The notes: generated by a model from the sequence alone, not told the origin. Shown: positions 12,101 through 23,101, numbered from the stretch's first letter. The stretch is DNA of 64,000 nt from Desmodesmus armatus (GCA_007449985.2 VIIQ02000117.1:145001-209000), one strand, 5' to 3'. Numbers and translations: made by a program.

Positions 12101-13591
12101 TTGCAAGGACGCAAGGCCGCCTCACCTGCAGGAATGCCTGCTGCCTCCAGTTGCTCGATGGCTCCCTTCACAAAGCGCATGTTGGGCTGGCTGTAGCCCA
12201 GCTGCTGCTGCCAGGCTGCACTGTGCTTGTTGGCAAAGGCCAGCTGGGCATCTGTCATGTCGAGGCCTGGAGGCATGGAGGGAGGCGCGAGTGTGACAGC
12301 ATGGACAGAGCGGCGTGTGTGACACATACAGGCAGACAGTGCGTCGGCAGAGTGGTGCGCATGCGCCTTTTGAACACTGGTAAGTATGTGCGTGAACAAA
12401 GCAATCAGCTGATCAGCGACGCGCGTTTCTGGGCCCTGACATCGCCCTGGAGGGTGTGCGGGTGGGAGCGGGGGATCTCCCACTGACCCGCCCTACCATT
12501 CCGTTACTCACACATACCACCCGCCCACTTTCTCACTGCACCCACCTGTCACGAAGCCCTTCTCTCCCACCAGCGCTGCGCAGACATAGCAGTCCCTGCC
12601 TGTACCGCAGCCTAAGTCCAGCACCCTGAGGCCTGAACCCTGCAGGCCGACAGGGAAGGGTGAACCACACCCATAGTACCTGCAGGCAGCAGCATCAGCA
12701 TGTTTGGGATGGGGTGTAGCTCCATGTGGAGACATATGCAGCAGCATCAGCACGTTCAGGGTGTGCTGTAGCTTTGGGTGGCGTCGTATGCAGGAACATG
12801 AGCATGTTCAGGGTGTGTTGCAGCTTTATGTGGGAAAGTGTGGTGTAGTGTGTTCAACCTTAAGTTATGTGTGCTGCACACCCCTAGGTCTGACATGCAA
12901 GAGTGTGGACTGTTCTGACGTCATGCAGGCAGATGGCTGAGCAAGGGAAGGCGTGGTGCATTTGCTGCTGCAAACGCAGACCCTGTGCCCCTGATACCCC
13001 TTGAGCTCTGCTGTGTTTTAAGCCTCGGCTAAACACCATACGTGGCAGCTGTTTCCTGTTACACGTGCTGCTGCCTGCTGTAGATGTGGTGTGAGCTGCA
13101 GCTGAGGGCTTTTCCTGCATAGGCTCCCAGTGTCCAGCACACTGCAGCACACCTGGATGTGATTTCCTCTGGCAGCTGCGCCAGTATCTTCCTGACCTCT
13201 GCAGGCGGTGCCTTGGACGTGCAGCAGGCAGACGTTTTCAGATCGCTGCTGCCTTGCAGCGTCTTGAGTTGGTTGCAGGCGCAGCAAGAAGCAGCGGGAG
13301 CAGCAGCACAAGAGCAGCGGCAGCCCAGGGGGGGACCAGAGCGGCACAGCAGCAGTCAGTCACTGTGCAATGACACGTGTGCACGTTTGGTCTTTTTAAA
13401 TGCATGTTGCTGCCAGGCTTGGTAAGGAACAGGCATGCAAGCCGTATGCTGCAAGTGTGCCTGGCATGCAGGGGCAGGTGTGGTGTGCTTGGCGGTGCTT
13501 GGCCTCCCCCGATCACCTCTCCGTAATACTTGGACACTGAAGAGCGCACTGCGGAATCATCTCCAAGTTGCAGTCCCTCCGAGGTATTCAT
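9167..13591 (-). CDS. arsM: Arsenite S-adenosylmethyltransferase with Cys-Cys-Pro repeat tail
   Basis: Nine exons: 13591-13517, 13262-13153, 12679-12546, 12266-12126, 11879-11766, 11346-11234, 10867-10761, 10342-10212, 9969-9167. They join in phase to 575 aa. Family marks in order: [27 protein letters not shown] motif [13 protein letters not shown] (near residue 80), [17 protein letters not shown] (cysteine near 162), [13 protein letters not shown] (cysteine near 213), [21 protein letters not shown] and VSGNTAAM. The two cysteines and the SACC site are those known to bind As(III)/thiols in ArsM. The enzyme methylates arsenite with SAM and is probably cytosolic. The last exon adds about 200 residues with 11 CC pairs (mostly CCPP) and six single Cys in CGS-type repeats; known ArsM tails are much shorter. 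Start: the ATG giving MNTSEG; the frame continues upstream without another ATG. The model's stop is TAG. Confidence 0.88.
11664..11788 (-). repeat. Duplicated 3' edge of ArsM exon 5
   Basis: Twenty-five bases covering the exon end G-E-V-Y-F-S and its GTA donor at 11763-11787 recur without mismatch at 11664-11688 in the following intron, 99 bp away. The copy keeps the GT, so it is a decoy donor. Confidence 0.8.
12686..12840. repeat. Three-unit 52-bp tandem repeat in ArsM intron 2
   Basis: Units begin near 12686, 12738 and 12790, each with GCAGCAGCATCAGCATGTT- or GCAGGAACATGAGCATGTT-type starts and a GTAGCT/GCAGCTTT block. The array lies directly next to the acceptor of ArsM exon 3. Confidence 0.7.
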
Positions 13592-14630
13592 GACGAGAGA
13601 TTGATCACTGCTGCTCAAACGATGCCGCAAAGAAGCAAACAACCGAACAGAAGTAACAAGGGCAATGCACAGCTCGCTTCGCTTTTCTCGGTCGCGGACT
13701 CAGTTCCAGGGTTTCATAATGACTGCTGAGCCTTGACTGCTTGGCCTTGACTGCTTGCAACTGCTGACCGAACATAACATATGGCGCACCACCAGCACAC
13801 ACCCACTCCACGTCCATTCAAGTACAACGTAGTGATATTACAGTGACACCTGGGGTTGCCAGCTCCATAAACAACCCACACCAATCAGCACCTGAGACTG
13901 GCCAGCACCTCACGCCAGCACAACTGACTCAGTGAGGCCCATCGTTCACCTGCACAAACACAAGCACTTTATGCTCGCAACCCAACAACATCCGCACACA
14001 TGCACCAACTCCACATAAACTCTTCTGCTGATACCCCCCCCCCCCCCTGCTGATATACCCCCCCCCCCCCCCCCCCCCCCCCCCCCGCGCCCCTCTCATA
14101 CAATGGGTGGATGGCACCCACTCAGCCTGCATGAAGCAGCTGCTCCTTGCAGGCCCCTGCAGACAAGCTGGCAGGCTGAAGGACCCAGAAACCCACACAC
14201 TCAAGACTCCAACTTGCACATGTGCTAGACAATGCACAGCTTGCCTCGACAGGAGCAGGTGGGCCCTTGGCCGAAAGCAGAATCCCAGCAAAAACTTTGG
14301 ACAAAAGCGACAGCTGCGTGCACAACCACTGGCACATTGGTGCTGGTGCCGCCGCTGCTGCTGCTGTGGTTGCTGTGGTTGCTGTCTGCTGCAGCAGACC
14401 CAGCAGCAGCCCCAGAATGCGACAAACGCCTCACGCCACCTGTATACGACTAGCTGCCCGTCGTCACTAGGTTTGCCCATGCTGCATCCCTGAACACACT
14501 CTTCATCATGCTGCCGTAACATCATGCACTGCTGTGTGCACAACCAGTGGTGCGTTGGTGCTGGCGCCACCCCCTGCTGCTGTTGCTGCCGCCGCTGCTG
14601 CTGTGCGCACATGCAGCGTCCGACAAGACC
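13592..14630. other. Intergenic between ArsM and SKI8-type gene
   Basis: ArsM promoter side and 3' flank of the SKI8-type gene, both minus strand. It contains two poly-C runs (14034-14047 and 14058-14086) and a duplicate of the SKI8 terminal exon end (14323-14480). No separate gene seen. Confidence 0.5.
14034..14086. repeat. Poly-C runs of 14 and 29 bases
   Basis: C14 at 14034-14047 and C29 at 14058-14086, separated by TGCTGATATA. They are the longest of many C/G homopolymers in the window (others near 16350, 19355, 21151, 24026, 24175, 25381, 28084, 44127). Exact lengths may be unreliable in the assembly. Confidence 0.9.
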
Positions 14631-14690
14631 TCACGCCACGCTGTACACAACAAGTTGTTTGTCATCGCTGACGCTGGCGAGCCTCTTGCC
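14323..14690 (-). repeat. Duplicated end of the SKI8-type gene terminal exon and 3' flank
   Basis: About 150 bp from the last codons (S-D-D-K-Q-L-V-V-Y) through the stop into the 3' flank recur 200 bp downstream, with TCACGCCAC at 14631 and again at 14431. In the copy the codons read S-D-D-G-Q-L-V-V-Y, but the stop is out of frame. The shared flank includes GCACAACCA and CTG-rich blocks. Confidence 0.75.
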
Positions 14691-17600
14691 GTCTGTGCTG
14701 AATGCGCAGCCCCAGACCTGGTCGCTGTGCTCAGTCATGGTCTGGACAAGGCTGCGGCTGGACAGCTCCCACAGCTTCACCTGAAAGGGAGGGGGCGCAC
14801 AGAGAAAGGGGGGCAGCGGTCCATTACACAGAGTGTGTGTGTATGTAGACACAGGAAGTGGGGGTGGACACAGGAGGTGTCGCAACCTAAGCCCACCGTG
14901 ACCGACTCAACCATCCTCATTCCATGAAGATTTTACCTTGATGATCCTCCTTTGCATCCCTGTCAATGTCACAAAGACCCACTTCCACCACCATCACCAC
15001 CACTTCCACCACCACCAGCCCACCCGCCCCGCAAACACACATATGCACACCCGTTTTCCCCTGATCCCCCCCTCCCCCCCGGACCCCTGCCGCTGTTGCG
15101 GCTGGCTCACCTTTGCGTCGCTGCTTGATGTAGCAAACACACCGCCCTCAGGGTGCACTGCCACATCCAACACCCATGACTCATGGCCTGACAGCACAGC
15201 ACATCAACAGCATAGCATAGCATAGCGCAGTGCACAGCAGCACACAGGCAGCAGGACATGAAGAGGGTTGAGCAGCAGCAAACCACCGCACAGCTTGTGG
15301 TGAAGCTGCAGGAAGAGGGTTCACGTGAATCAGATACCACAGTGTACTCTGTGCCCAGTAGCGCACAAAAGTGTGACCTTTGATGGTGCACATGTGATGG
15401 ATGTGTGAGAGTTCTGTAGCACACCAGTGCAGCTCACCTGAGAAGGAGTCTATGAGTCCCCCTGAGTGTACGTCATAGAGGTTGCTGTGCATGTCATCAC
15501 ACGCAGTCAGCAGCATCTTGGAGTCTGCAGGGCAAGGGAAGGGAACAATAGGGGGAGAAAGGCGTGTGTGTGAGAGAGGGGGCATCTGGGGGTAGGGTGT
15601 GTGTGGATCAACAACAGACGATAGGAGGAGTTGCTGTGCATGTTGTCACACGTAGCAAGCAGCATCTTGGGAGTCTACAGGTCAAGGAGGGAAAGAGGGG
15701 GGGGGGGGGGGGCAGGCGGTTGTGTGTGAGAGAGGGGGCATCTGGGGGTAACGGGGGAGTGCGCGGATCGACAACAGAAGACACGAACAGTTGCTCTGCA
15801 TGCTGTCACATGCGGTCAGCAGCATCTGCAAGTCTGCAGGGCAAGGAGGGAAAGGGGGGGGGGGGGAAGGCGAAGGTGTGAGAGAAGGGGAGGTATCTGG
15901 GGGTAGGGGGGAGTGCGCACATCACAACATCGGAAGAAACGAATTGTTGCTGTGAATGTTGTCACATGCAGTCAGCAACATCTTGGAGCTTGCAGCTTAG
16001 GGGCAGGGGGCGAATGGAAGAGGGGGGGGGGGCGACAGACAAAGGAAAGGGCTGCAACACCCTCCTGGCACACACTTGCATAAGGATTTGCAGAACAACA
16101 GAACTACAGAACCTACTTGCACACTGGTCCCAAGCACACTGCTGCTCTCCCGCCCAACCTCCCCTCACCCCTCTCATATGAACACAAGCTCAGTGTCTTC
16201 ACACAAACATTATTTGTCCAAGTGTCTCACACAATCGCTTCTGCCAACAGCCCGCAAATGTGACCCCCACCACCATCATCACCACCCTCGCCTGGTGAAA
16301 TGGCCAGGCTGCGCAGGGGTTTGTGGAATTTGCCTTTGAGCGCCCTCCCCCCCCCCCCCCCCCGCCGCCCCGTCCAGCTGGCAACGGCACCCTACCCACC
16401 CCCTGAACTCACTCTGGCACAACCTGAATCCCCTCCCCCCCCCCTCTGCCCCCAAAACAAATCCACCCCCCCCCTCACCTGGTGTGAAGGCCAGGCTCCT
16501 TATGGGTTTGTGGTGCCCCTTGAGTCCAGCGGTGTGCAGCAGGCGACCTCCAGCTGACATGTCCCACACTGCAACAGACACAACACACACAGGAAATGCT
16601 GAAGAATCCATTAGGAATGCACGCATGTCTCCCACGCACTCCAAATGTGCAACGGTGGTGCAGCACCGTCATCACAGCTAAAGGAGCTGCCAATCATGTG
16701 GTCCAAGCCTGAAACACGTAAATGACTGTTGATGCCTGTGCTCACAATGCTTTCACTGGCGTATAAGGAGGGCCTTCACCTAGTATATATGTGCAGACAG
16801 GCAGCCGCTGCTACTCCCCCCCCTCCCGGCGTGCACACACGCTCCCTGCCCTTGCACGCCACCACAACTGCTGCCACCACCTGCCACCAACATCACCACT
16901 GCTGCTGGCAGCACCACACGGCAGCCAGCAGCCAGTACCCCCCCCCCCCCCCCAGCCAGCAGCCAGCAGCCAGCAAGCAAGCCCCCCTCCCCGCTGCTGA
17001 GGCACTGCCCGCTAGTGCTTGAACACATCCTCACCAGCCCAAGGCTGGCTAGTGCTTGTGACAGACATCATATGTCAACAGTGCAACTTTGTCTGATACT
17101 GCAGTACAGCATAGCATTGCACTGCACTGCATTGTGCACTGTGTTGCACTGCACTGCACTATGGATCATACTGCACTAATACTGCACCGGGAACTGTACT
17201 GTACTGTGGACTGTACTGCACTGTGTACTGTACCATCCATACTGTTTCTCCACCGCACCTGCTATCGTGCCATCCATTGCCCCTGCTGCCAGCAGCTGCT
17301 TGTCATGGCTGAAGGCAACCGACAACACAAAACGCTCCTTCTTCGCACCATTGCCCTCAGCCTGGACATCAAGGGCGGTTGAGAGGGGGAGGGCAGGACA
17401 GACAGAGCGCGCATAAGCTAAAACACGGGGTTGTGTGTGTCGACAGAGGGAGTACTTGGATACATGCAAGCTCACTAAGACTGTCGATGTGTGTGTGTGT
17501 GTGGGGGGGGGGGGTGCAATACATGCTGTCACCCTTGTCACAAATTGCTGTACCTTCAAATGGTTTCAGCATGATGCACGAAGATTTGCATCAATGGGGG

Positions 17601-18501
17601 CTGAATTAGTCGTGCTCAAACCGCATAAGAAGGGCCTGTGTGTAAGGGCGCGCGCGCGGCCGGGGGGGGGGGGGGCTCTGAAATCTAGTGTGAGCTGTCA
17701 CCGACATCGACAGATCCAGAAGGTTTAAACCCTGCAGGTACACTTCTGGGCACGATCGAAGGCACGAAGACAGCAGTACAGCAGGGATACCAAGCAGCTG
17801 GCACGCACAACTGCGCACACTGGGCCCAATGCAACTGGGCCCAATGCAACTCTCTGCGCTGCGCCAACAAACCTTGGAACAACACAGCTTGTGCAGCCCA
17901 ATTGACCTAGTGATTGATTACTTCAGCAAAACCACTGAAAATTGACAGCGGATGAATTCGCCAAGCCCTCCCCACCAATCACCCTCCTCAGTCAGCTGCC
18001 TGTGATCACACCACCCCGGCCAAGGTTTGCTGGTCTGACACCCTCTCAAGTGCCCACCTGTGGCAGATCCAACGTGAGCTCCAGCCCTGGCTCCTCCGAG
18101 CTGCCCCTGTATGTGTACACCTGCCCTTTGCTGCCTCCTGCCACTGCTATCTGCGTGCTCTCTGGCGTGACAGTACCCAGCACGGTCTGCCAGGTTTCCG
18201 TGGGTGGACGCTCCAGCATATGCTTCGTTGTTTTATCCTCGATGCCGAAGACCCTGACCATGCTGTCTAGCGAGCTGGTGACGGCGTACTGCCCCTGGGG
18301 CTCGACATTAATCGAGATCACTCCCAGCGCGTGACCTGTGTAGGCGTGCGAGGCCTCTAGGCTGGAGTCTGACAACGTCCAAAGCTTTACTGACTCGTCT
18401 ACCGAGCCTGTGAGCAGCTGCGTGCTGTTTGGGAGCCATGCTACTGCCCAGACACCCTCTTCATGAGCAGCAACCTTCTGCAGTGTGGTGGCACGAACCA
18501 T
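14631..18501 (-). CDS. SKI8/WDR61 (VIP3) WD-repeat protein
   Basis: Six exons: 18501-18058, 17361-17259, 16568-16479, 15524-15438, 15187-15111, 14780-14631. Phases agree and the product is 316 aa (family about 300-320). It begins MVRATTLQKVAAHEEGVWAV and carries seven WD-like blades with GH...W(D/E/T) spacing: TGSVDESVKLW, SSLDSMVRVFG, FVLSVAFSHD, GHHKPIRSLAFTP, ACDDMHSNLYDV, GHESWVLDVAVHP, SSSDAKVKLW, and finally HSDQVWGCAFS and SVSDDKQLVVYSVA. The segments 'HxxxIRSLxF', 'GHxSWVLxVA' and 'DQVWG' are the order found in WDR61. Known role: scaffold in the Ski complex (exosome-linked cytoplasmic RNA decay) and the PAF1 transcription complex. Introns 2-5 and the 3' flank carry duplicate exon edges and poly-C runs. 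Confidence 0.85.
15460..15990 (-). repeat. Four-copy array of the 5' edge of SKI8 exon 4
   Basis: The true exon 4 edge lies at 15524/15525. Three decayed copies with the same GTTGCTSTGMATG...GTCACAYG...CAGCA-CATCT...GTCTGCAG core have equivalent edges near 15674, 15833 and 15988, spacings 150, 159 and 155 bp. All lie in intron 3, upstream of exon 4 in transcript order, each with its own candidate acceptor and G-rich flank. Confidence 0.85.
16287..16524 (-). repeat. Duplicated 3' edge of SKI8 exon 3
   Basis: The end of exon 3 with donor (16473-16524) has a degenerate copy at about 16287-16341 in intron 3, boundary-to-boundary distance 187 bp. Shared blocks include CCTGGTG, GGCCAGGCT, GGGTTTGTGG and CTTTGAG/CCTTGAG. 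Confidence 0.7.
17431..17482. repeat. Dispersed repeat, copy 1 (partner at 38073)
   Basis: About 50 bp (GTGTGTCGACAGA-GGAGTACTTGG-TACATGCAAGC then TCACTAAGACTG) matches 38073-38120 at all but about three positions. This copy is in intron 1 of the SKI8-type gene, the other in an intergenic region 20 kb away. Confidence 0.75.
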
Positions 18502-19226
18502 AGCGAGTCAGGAGTGTACTGATCAACCAAATGCACTCTGCTGCTGCAGCAGCAGCAACAGCGACGGATGAAGGAGCTTTCAACCTTGTGCACACCAAGG
18601 ACGACAGGCAACACCAGCAAGGACCAGAAGGTGTTGAAGCAGCTGGAACTGACAAGTGATGATTTCGGAAGTAAGCCTGGACGAAATAGTTCTAAGGCGA
18701 GGTTATGCACAGCCTAGGCTGCACAGCCTGTCTCTGCTGCTTGGGTGACGTCACTTGTCATACATGGAGTAACCGCTGCAGCTGCTCATGATCAGGGCTC
18801 TGGCACCACTTGGCTGCACAAGACACATCCCCTGCAACTGGATAACTGTTACACACAAGCCTTTACTAACACTTCTGCGGTCTACAGCAGTGCTCCTGCA
18901 GTTCTACCTGCTGCTTCCAAACACCACACTCTTTGGTAACTAGCCAACCTGTCGTCACTCATACCTCATGTTGCCAGCTTCATGCTCATGCAGCCTTTGA
19001 TGCAAAGACTGGCAGGTGCGTCTTTTTTTTCTGCTTATCTTACAACACCAGCAATCCAAGCTCTGGCAGGGCCTCAGCCTGACACAGCCGCTGTGGGGCC
19101 CTTTTCTCTTTCACAGGATCTAACGTACTACATACGGACTTACTAAATCGGAGGCTGCTGGGGGCCCCAGGGCGACAGCAACAGCAGTTTGCCCGCGCCC
19201 TCTCCCAGCAGCGACCCAGCAGCAGC
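18502..19226. other. Divergent intergenic region SKI8 / IPP isomerase
   Basis: 725 bp between the start codons of two oppositely oriented genes, so it should hold both promoters. A short CTG/CAG run lies at 18537-18560 and a T-run at 19023-19030. The frame of the isomerase start stays open upstream to a TGA near 19081 without another ATG. No clear TATA or other named site was recognised. Confidence 0.5.
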
Positions 19227-20596
19227 ATGCCGGTCGTGACAGCGCAAAAATGGAAATGTAAGTGGGGATAGGCCACGTGTGGTGAAAGGTTGCCACCAGC
19301 TTGTGCTGTCAAGCTCAAGACTCCCCCCCTCCTCCACCCCGCCTCCTCCACCCCCCCCCCCCCCTCCCTGCTGTGGGTTGCTGGCCTATGCCCTCTGGCT
19401 GTGGCGTGGTTCAAGGGTACCTGCAGGGCTAGTCGGCACAGCATCATTGTGTCCATCACAAGTTAGCTCGCAGCAGCAGGCAGCTGTTAACCACCCAGGT
19501 CCGGCCCGCCATGGTGGGAGGCTGCCCACCACCAGGACACAGGGGGTGGGGGGGGGGGGGGGGGGGAGGGGGGGTCCCATTCGTTCTGGTTGGTGGATGT
19601 GGTGAACCTGGGTGGAAAATTCATGAGTGCCTGGGCTTGCTTCATGGATTACGCACCCTGTCCCTCCTCCGCTACCAACCCACTCCCACACCCACACCAT
19701 CCCCATCACCATGACTAGCAGTTGCACATGACTAAAATTGAGTGCATTACGGTGGGAAGGGAACCGTGTGCTGACAGTTATCCCCTGCCCACCCCACTCT
19801 GCTGCTTTCCCAACCTGTGCTGGCCCATTTCCCCGCCCGCAGCGCATGGCAGTCAGCAGGACTTCATGCTGCAGGACAACTGCATCCTTGTGGATTCAAA
19901 TGACGTTATAACGGGCAGCGCAAACAAGCAGGACAGCCACCGTTTCAATGCAGCACAGCCCCAGGGCCTGCTACATCGGGCCTTCAGTGTCTTCCTGTTT
20001 GACAGCAGTGGAAAGCTGCTGCTGCAGCAGCGGGCGAAAGACAAGATCACATTCCCTGGTAAGCCCACAAATTATTTTATGTGTCAGTGTTTGAGTTTGT
20101 TTGGTTTGTTGTATGTTTAATTGAAGGTTGCAGTTGGGATGCACGCTGCCAAAGTAGGGTGGCAGCCGAACAGGAGGCGAGCAAGCAATTGTGTGTGCAT
20201 GGCATCCATGTGTGTCATGGCATGACCGGCCTGCAGCTCGTCTGCAATACAGCATGGGGCATGCAGTCTAAGCCACCATGACTCACTCTGGTTGATGTTA
20301 GTACTTGTTCTGCGTAAAAGGGTCTGGATGAAAGGGTGCCGCAGCCAGCCGCGCAACTGGGTTGGCTTCGCTGCTGTGAGCACATCAACATAAGGCAGCG
20401 AGCAGCTCACGCGTCAATGCTGCTGCTGCTGCTGCTGCTGCTGTCACTGCTACTGCCCCCACTGCTGCTGCTGCAGCTGTGTGGACCAACACGTGCTGCA
20501 GTCAGCCGTCCAATGGAATTAGCTACACCACTGTGTCTGACAGCAGCTGACGTCTTGAACAGGTAGCTCACGTGTTGAAAGCGTGCATATGTTGGG

Positions 20597-20633
<37 letters not shown>

Positions 20634-23101
20634 AGGTGTGTGGACCAACACGTGTTGCAGTCGTCCAATGGAATCAGCTACGCCACTGTGTCTGACAGCA
20701 GCACGTCTTGAACAGGTAGCTCACGTCTCCAAAGCATTCATGTGTTGATGTTGTTGCTGCTGCTGCTACTGCTGCTGCTGTCACTGCTGCAGGTGTGTGG
20801 ACCAACACGTGCTGCAGCCACCCGCTGTATGGCCAGGACCCCAATGAGATCGACTCGGATGATGACATTGCCAGTGGGGCAGTGCCAGGGGCAAAGGCAG
20901 CAGCAGTGCGCAAGCTGGCACATGAATTGGGTGAGTATTGCCTTTGGCTGTGTGAATTTGGGAGGGGGGGGGGGGTAGGCTGTATGTAAAGCAGTCGCGT
21001 GGCTGTGCATCGAGTTCCATGGCTATGTTTCACTTGCCCCAACAAGTGATTCCTCCATGCTGGGGTCAGCGCTGCTGCGCAAAGTTTTTGCTGCTTATTC
21101 AACCCCTACTGCATCGACCCACTCATTTCCCCCACCCTCTCCTTCTCACCCCCCCCCCCCCCCCCCGCGCCCTCCCTTGCAACTCAGGCAGGCATCCCCC
21201 CCCCCCAGCAGCTGGCGCCTGTCTCCCCATCGTTCCTTACGCGCCTGCATTTCTGTGCAATCCACTTGGCTCTGGCTGCCCTCCTCTCCCTGCCCTCCCC
21301 CTACCATCTTCGTGCGTCGCTTTGTCATTCAACTCCATGCTGCTAGCCCTTGCGCACTCAAATTCTCCACGCCGCTCATCAAAACCCCTCCCTCACGCGT
21401 CCCCACCACCCTCATGCAGGCATATCCTCACAGCAGCTGCCGCCTGGGTCCCTCAAGTTCCTGACGCGGCTGCACTACTGCGCACCGGATGGTGACACAT
21501 ACGGACCCGATGCACCATGGGGGGAGCATGAGATAGACTACATCCTCGTGGCACAGGTGCGTTGCTGGTTGACACCCTGATTAGGGATTCATGAACGGGC
21601 TTCTGGGCTTTGAGAGTTACAGTGGGGCAAACGCCGGCATGGAAAACATGCTTGTGCATCTGCAGACGCACCATGGGGGGAGCATGAGATAGACTACATC
21701 CTGGTGGCACAGGTGGGTGGCTGGTTGACACATCATGAATGTTCAACACTGGGGCAGAGGGCTTCTGGGGTTTTGGACAGTTACATCGGGGCAAATCTTG
21801 GCATGCCATGTTTTTGGCAAAAACCCTCGTGGCGCATGTGTGTGCCTAGTTGACACCTTGAATGTGTATTAACGTCGCCAAGTCGATTTTGGTGCCAAAG
21901 TATGCCTCTGGTGTGTCAGAGTTACAGTGGGGCAAATTCTCGCATGGTAAAAGCGTGCAGTCGTCCATCTGCAGACAGGACGATACGGTTGATTGCAACA
22001 AGGCAGGTGCACCAGCATGTGAGCTGAGGTGTTTCTTGCATCCTGTTGGTCTGCCCATTGCTGTGCCATGCTGTGTCATGCTGTGTCATGCTTTGCAGGC
22101 TGATGTTGACGTCACACCCAACCCAGAGGAAGTGGCAGCAGTGAAGCACGTCGACCTACAGGTGTGGCTGTGTCTATTTCTTGAAGAGGGGTCGGCAAGC
22201 GGGCTCCTTGGGTGGTGTGTGCATGGGGGGGGGGGGCACCAGGGAGGGAGGGGGGCATGTTGTGGTTTGAAGGATTGACGGAATTTGTGCCACCATGGGT
22301 GTGTGCACACACCCATGTGGACACACCCATGTGCACACGTGTGGAAGGGGTTGCTCGCAGCGTCCAAGGGGTTGTAGAGAGTGTGGTGCGTGCTGCCGCA
22401 CCCTAGACTGCAGTGTGACAGCACAGCCCTGCAGCACACATCGTGGTGTCAGTGGTGCCTCAACAGCTGGTGTTGCGCTGCCCTGTATTGCTGCTGTGCC
22501 TCCACTTACACCCCAGTCACACCTTAGAGAAGTGTATGCAAACTGACAGGCAACCACTTTAATAAGGTCACCGCACAAGCCTCTGGATGGGTAGCTATCC
22601 AGTATCGAGGCTGGGACTCTGCCCCCCAATACCTGTCTGGTATTGGGGGGCAGATTTGTTTGAAGACGTGAAGGAGACAGGGGGGCGGACCCTCACCGGC
22701 TGGCCACACACACAACAGCTGAGGCCAATACCTGTACTGCGCTGTACTGCTGCTGTGCCTGTCACAGGAGCTTGAAGCGATGATGGAAATCAAACAAATG
22801 GTGGAAAATGCCCTCAAATACCTGTACTGCCCTGTACTACTGCTGTGCCTGTATCATGAGCTTGAAGCGATGATGGAAAATCAAACAAATGATGGAAAGT
22901 GCCCTCAAATAAGTGTACTGCCCTGTACTGTTGTACCAGGAGCTTGAAGCAATGATGGACCCGGACAGCGGCTTGCGCTGGTCACCCTGGTTCCGCATCA
23001 TTGCCAAGCACTTCCTGCCTACCTGGTGGCAGGACCTGCAGACAACTCTCACGACAGACAAACACGTCGACACGGCCACGGTGCACCGACTGGACTGCTG
23101 A
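19227..23101 (+). CDS. IDI: Isopentenyl-diphosphate delta-isomerase (type I)
   Basis: Six exons: 19227-19257, 19843-20058, 20793-20930, 21420-21556, 22099-22161, 22940-23101. They join in phase to 248 aa. Marks in order: MPVVTAQKWK, QDNCILVDSND, GLLHRAFSVFLF, LLLQQRAKDKITFP, VWTNTCCSHPLYG (catalytic Cys), KAAAVRKLAHELG (Nudix box part), FLTRLHYCAP, WGEHEIDYIL (catalytic Glu), WSPWFRIIA and a short C-terminus. It interconverts IPP and DMAPP, feeding carotenoids, chlorophyll and sterols; algal IDI is expected in plastid and/or cytosol. No transit peptide is seen after the chosen Met, though the 5' in-frame region is Arg/Ser/Gln-rich. The 31-bp first exon is the least certain part. Four exon edges have copies in introns or 3' flank. 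Confidence 0.9.
20471..20817 (+). repeat. Three copies of the 5' edge of IDI exon 3
   Basis: A CTG-rich tract, CTGCAG acceptor and GTGTGGACCAACACGTGYTG occur at about 20471-20501, 20630-20660 and 20787-20817 (true exon). Acceptor spacings are 159 and 157 bp. The two intronic copies also share a downstream block (TCCAATGGAAT...GAACAGGTAGCTCACGT). Confidence 0.9.
21507..21850 (+). repeat. Copies of the 3' edge of IDI exon 4
   Basis: The last ~45 bases of exon 4 and its GTG donor (to 21562) recur at about 21668-21718, boundary distance 156 bp, with one synonymous change (CTC to CTG) in the shared exon part. A third, decayed copy ends near 21836. Confidence 0.9.
22061..22098 (+). promoter_or_regulatory. 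Repeat-built 3' splice tract of IDI exon 5
   Basis: Three decamer-like units CTGTGYCATG followed by CTTTGCAG stand in place of an ordinary pyrimidine tract directly before exon 5. Similar TGTGC-type tracts precede other exons in the window. Confidence 0.6.
22619..22653. repeat. Perfect 15-bp hairpin in IDI intron 5
   Basis: CTGCCCCCCAATACC at 22619-22633 and its exact reverse complement at 22639-22653 flank the 5-base loop TGTCT. It could fold in the transcript. No poly-T or transposon ends were recognised. Confidence 0.85.
22765..22985 (+). repeat. Three copies of the 5' edge of IDI exon 6
   Basis: The block GAGCTTGAAGCRATGATGGA, preceded by CCTGTACTG- and CTGTGCCTG-like sequence, occurs near 22769, 22858 and at the true exon (22940). 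Spacing is about 80-90 bp. The first copy keeps a CAG acceptor; the second has TCATG instead. Confidence 0.85.

Noticed and set aside
13592..13642. Extended ArsM N-terminus (FASLRHRLSSSDQSLV)
   Set aside because: The extension has no ATG; the first ATG in frame is at 13591.
15460..15990. CRISPR-like spaced repeats
   Set aside because: The units are 150-160 bp imperfect copies of an exon edge in a eukaryotic intron; no short palindromic repeats with unique spacers.
22290..22345. CACACCCATGTG repeats as a regulatory site
   Set aside because: Short alternating purine-pyrimidine palindromes in an intron; nothing ties them to a known factor.
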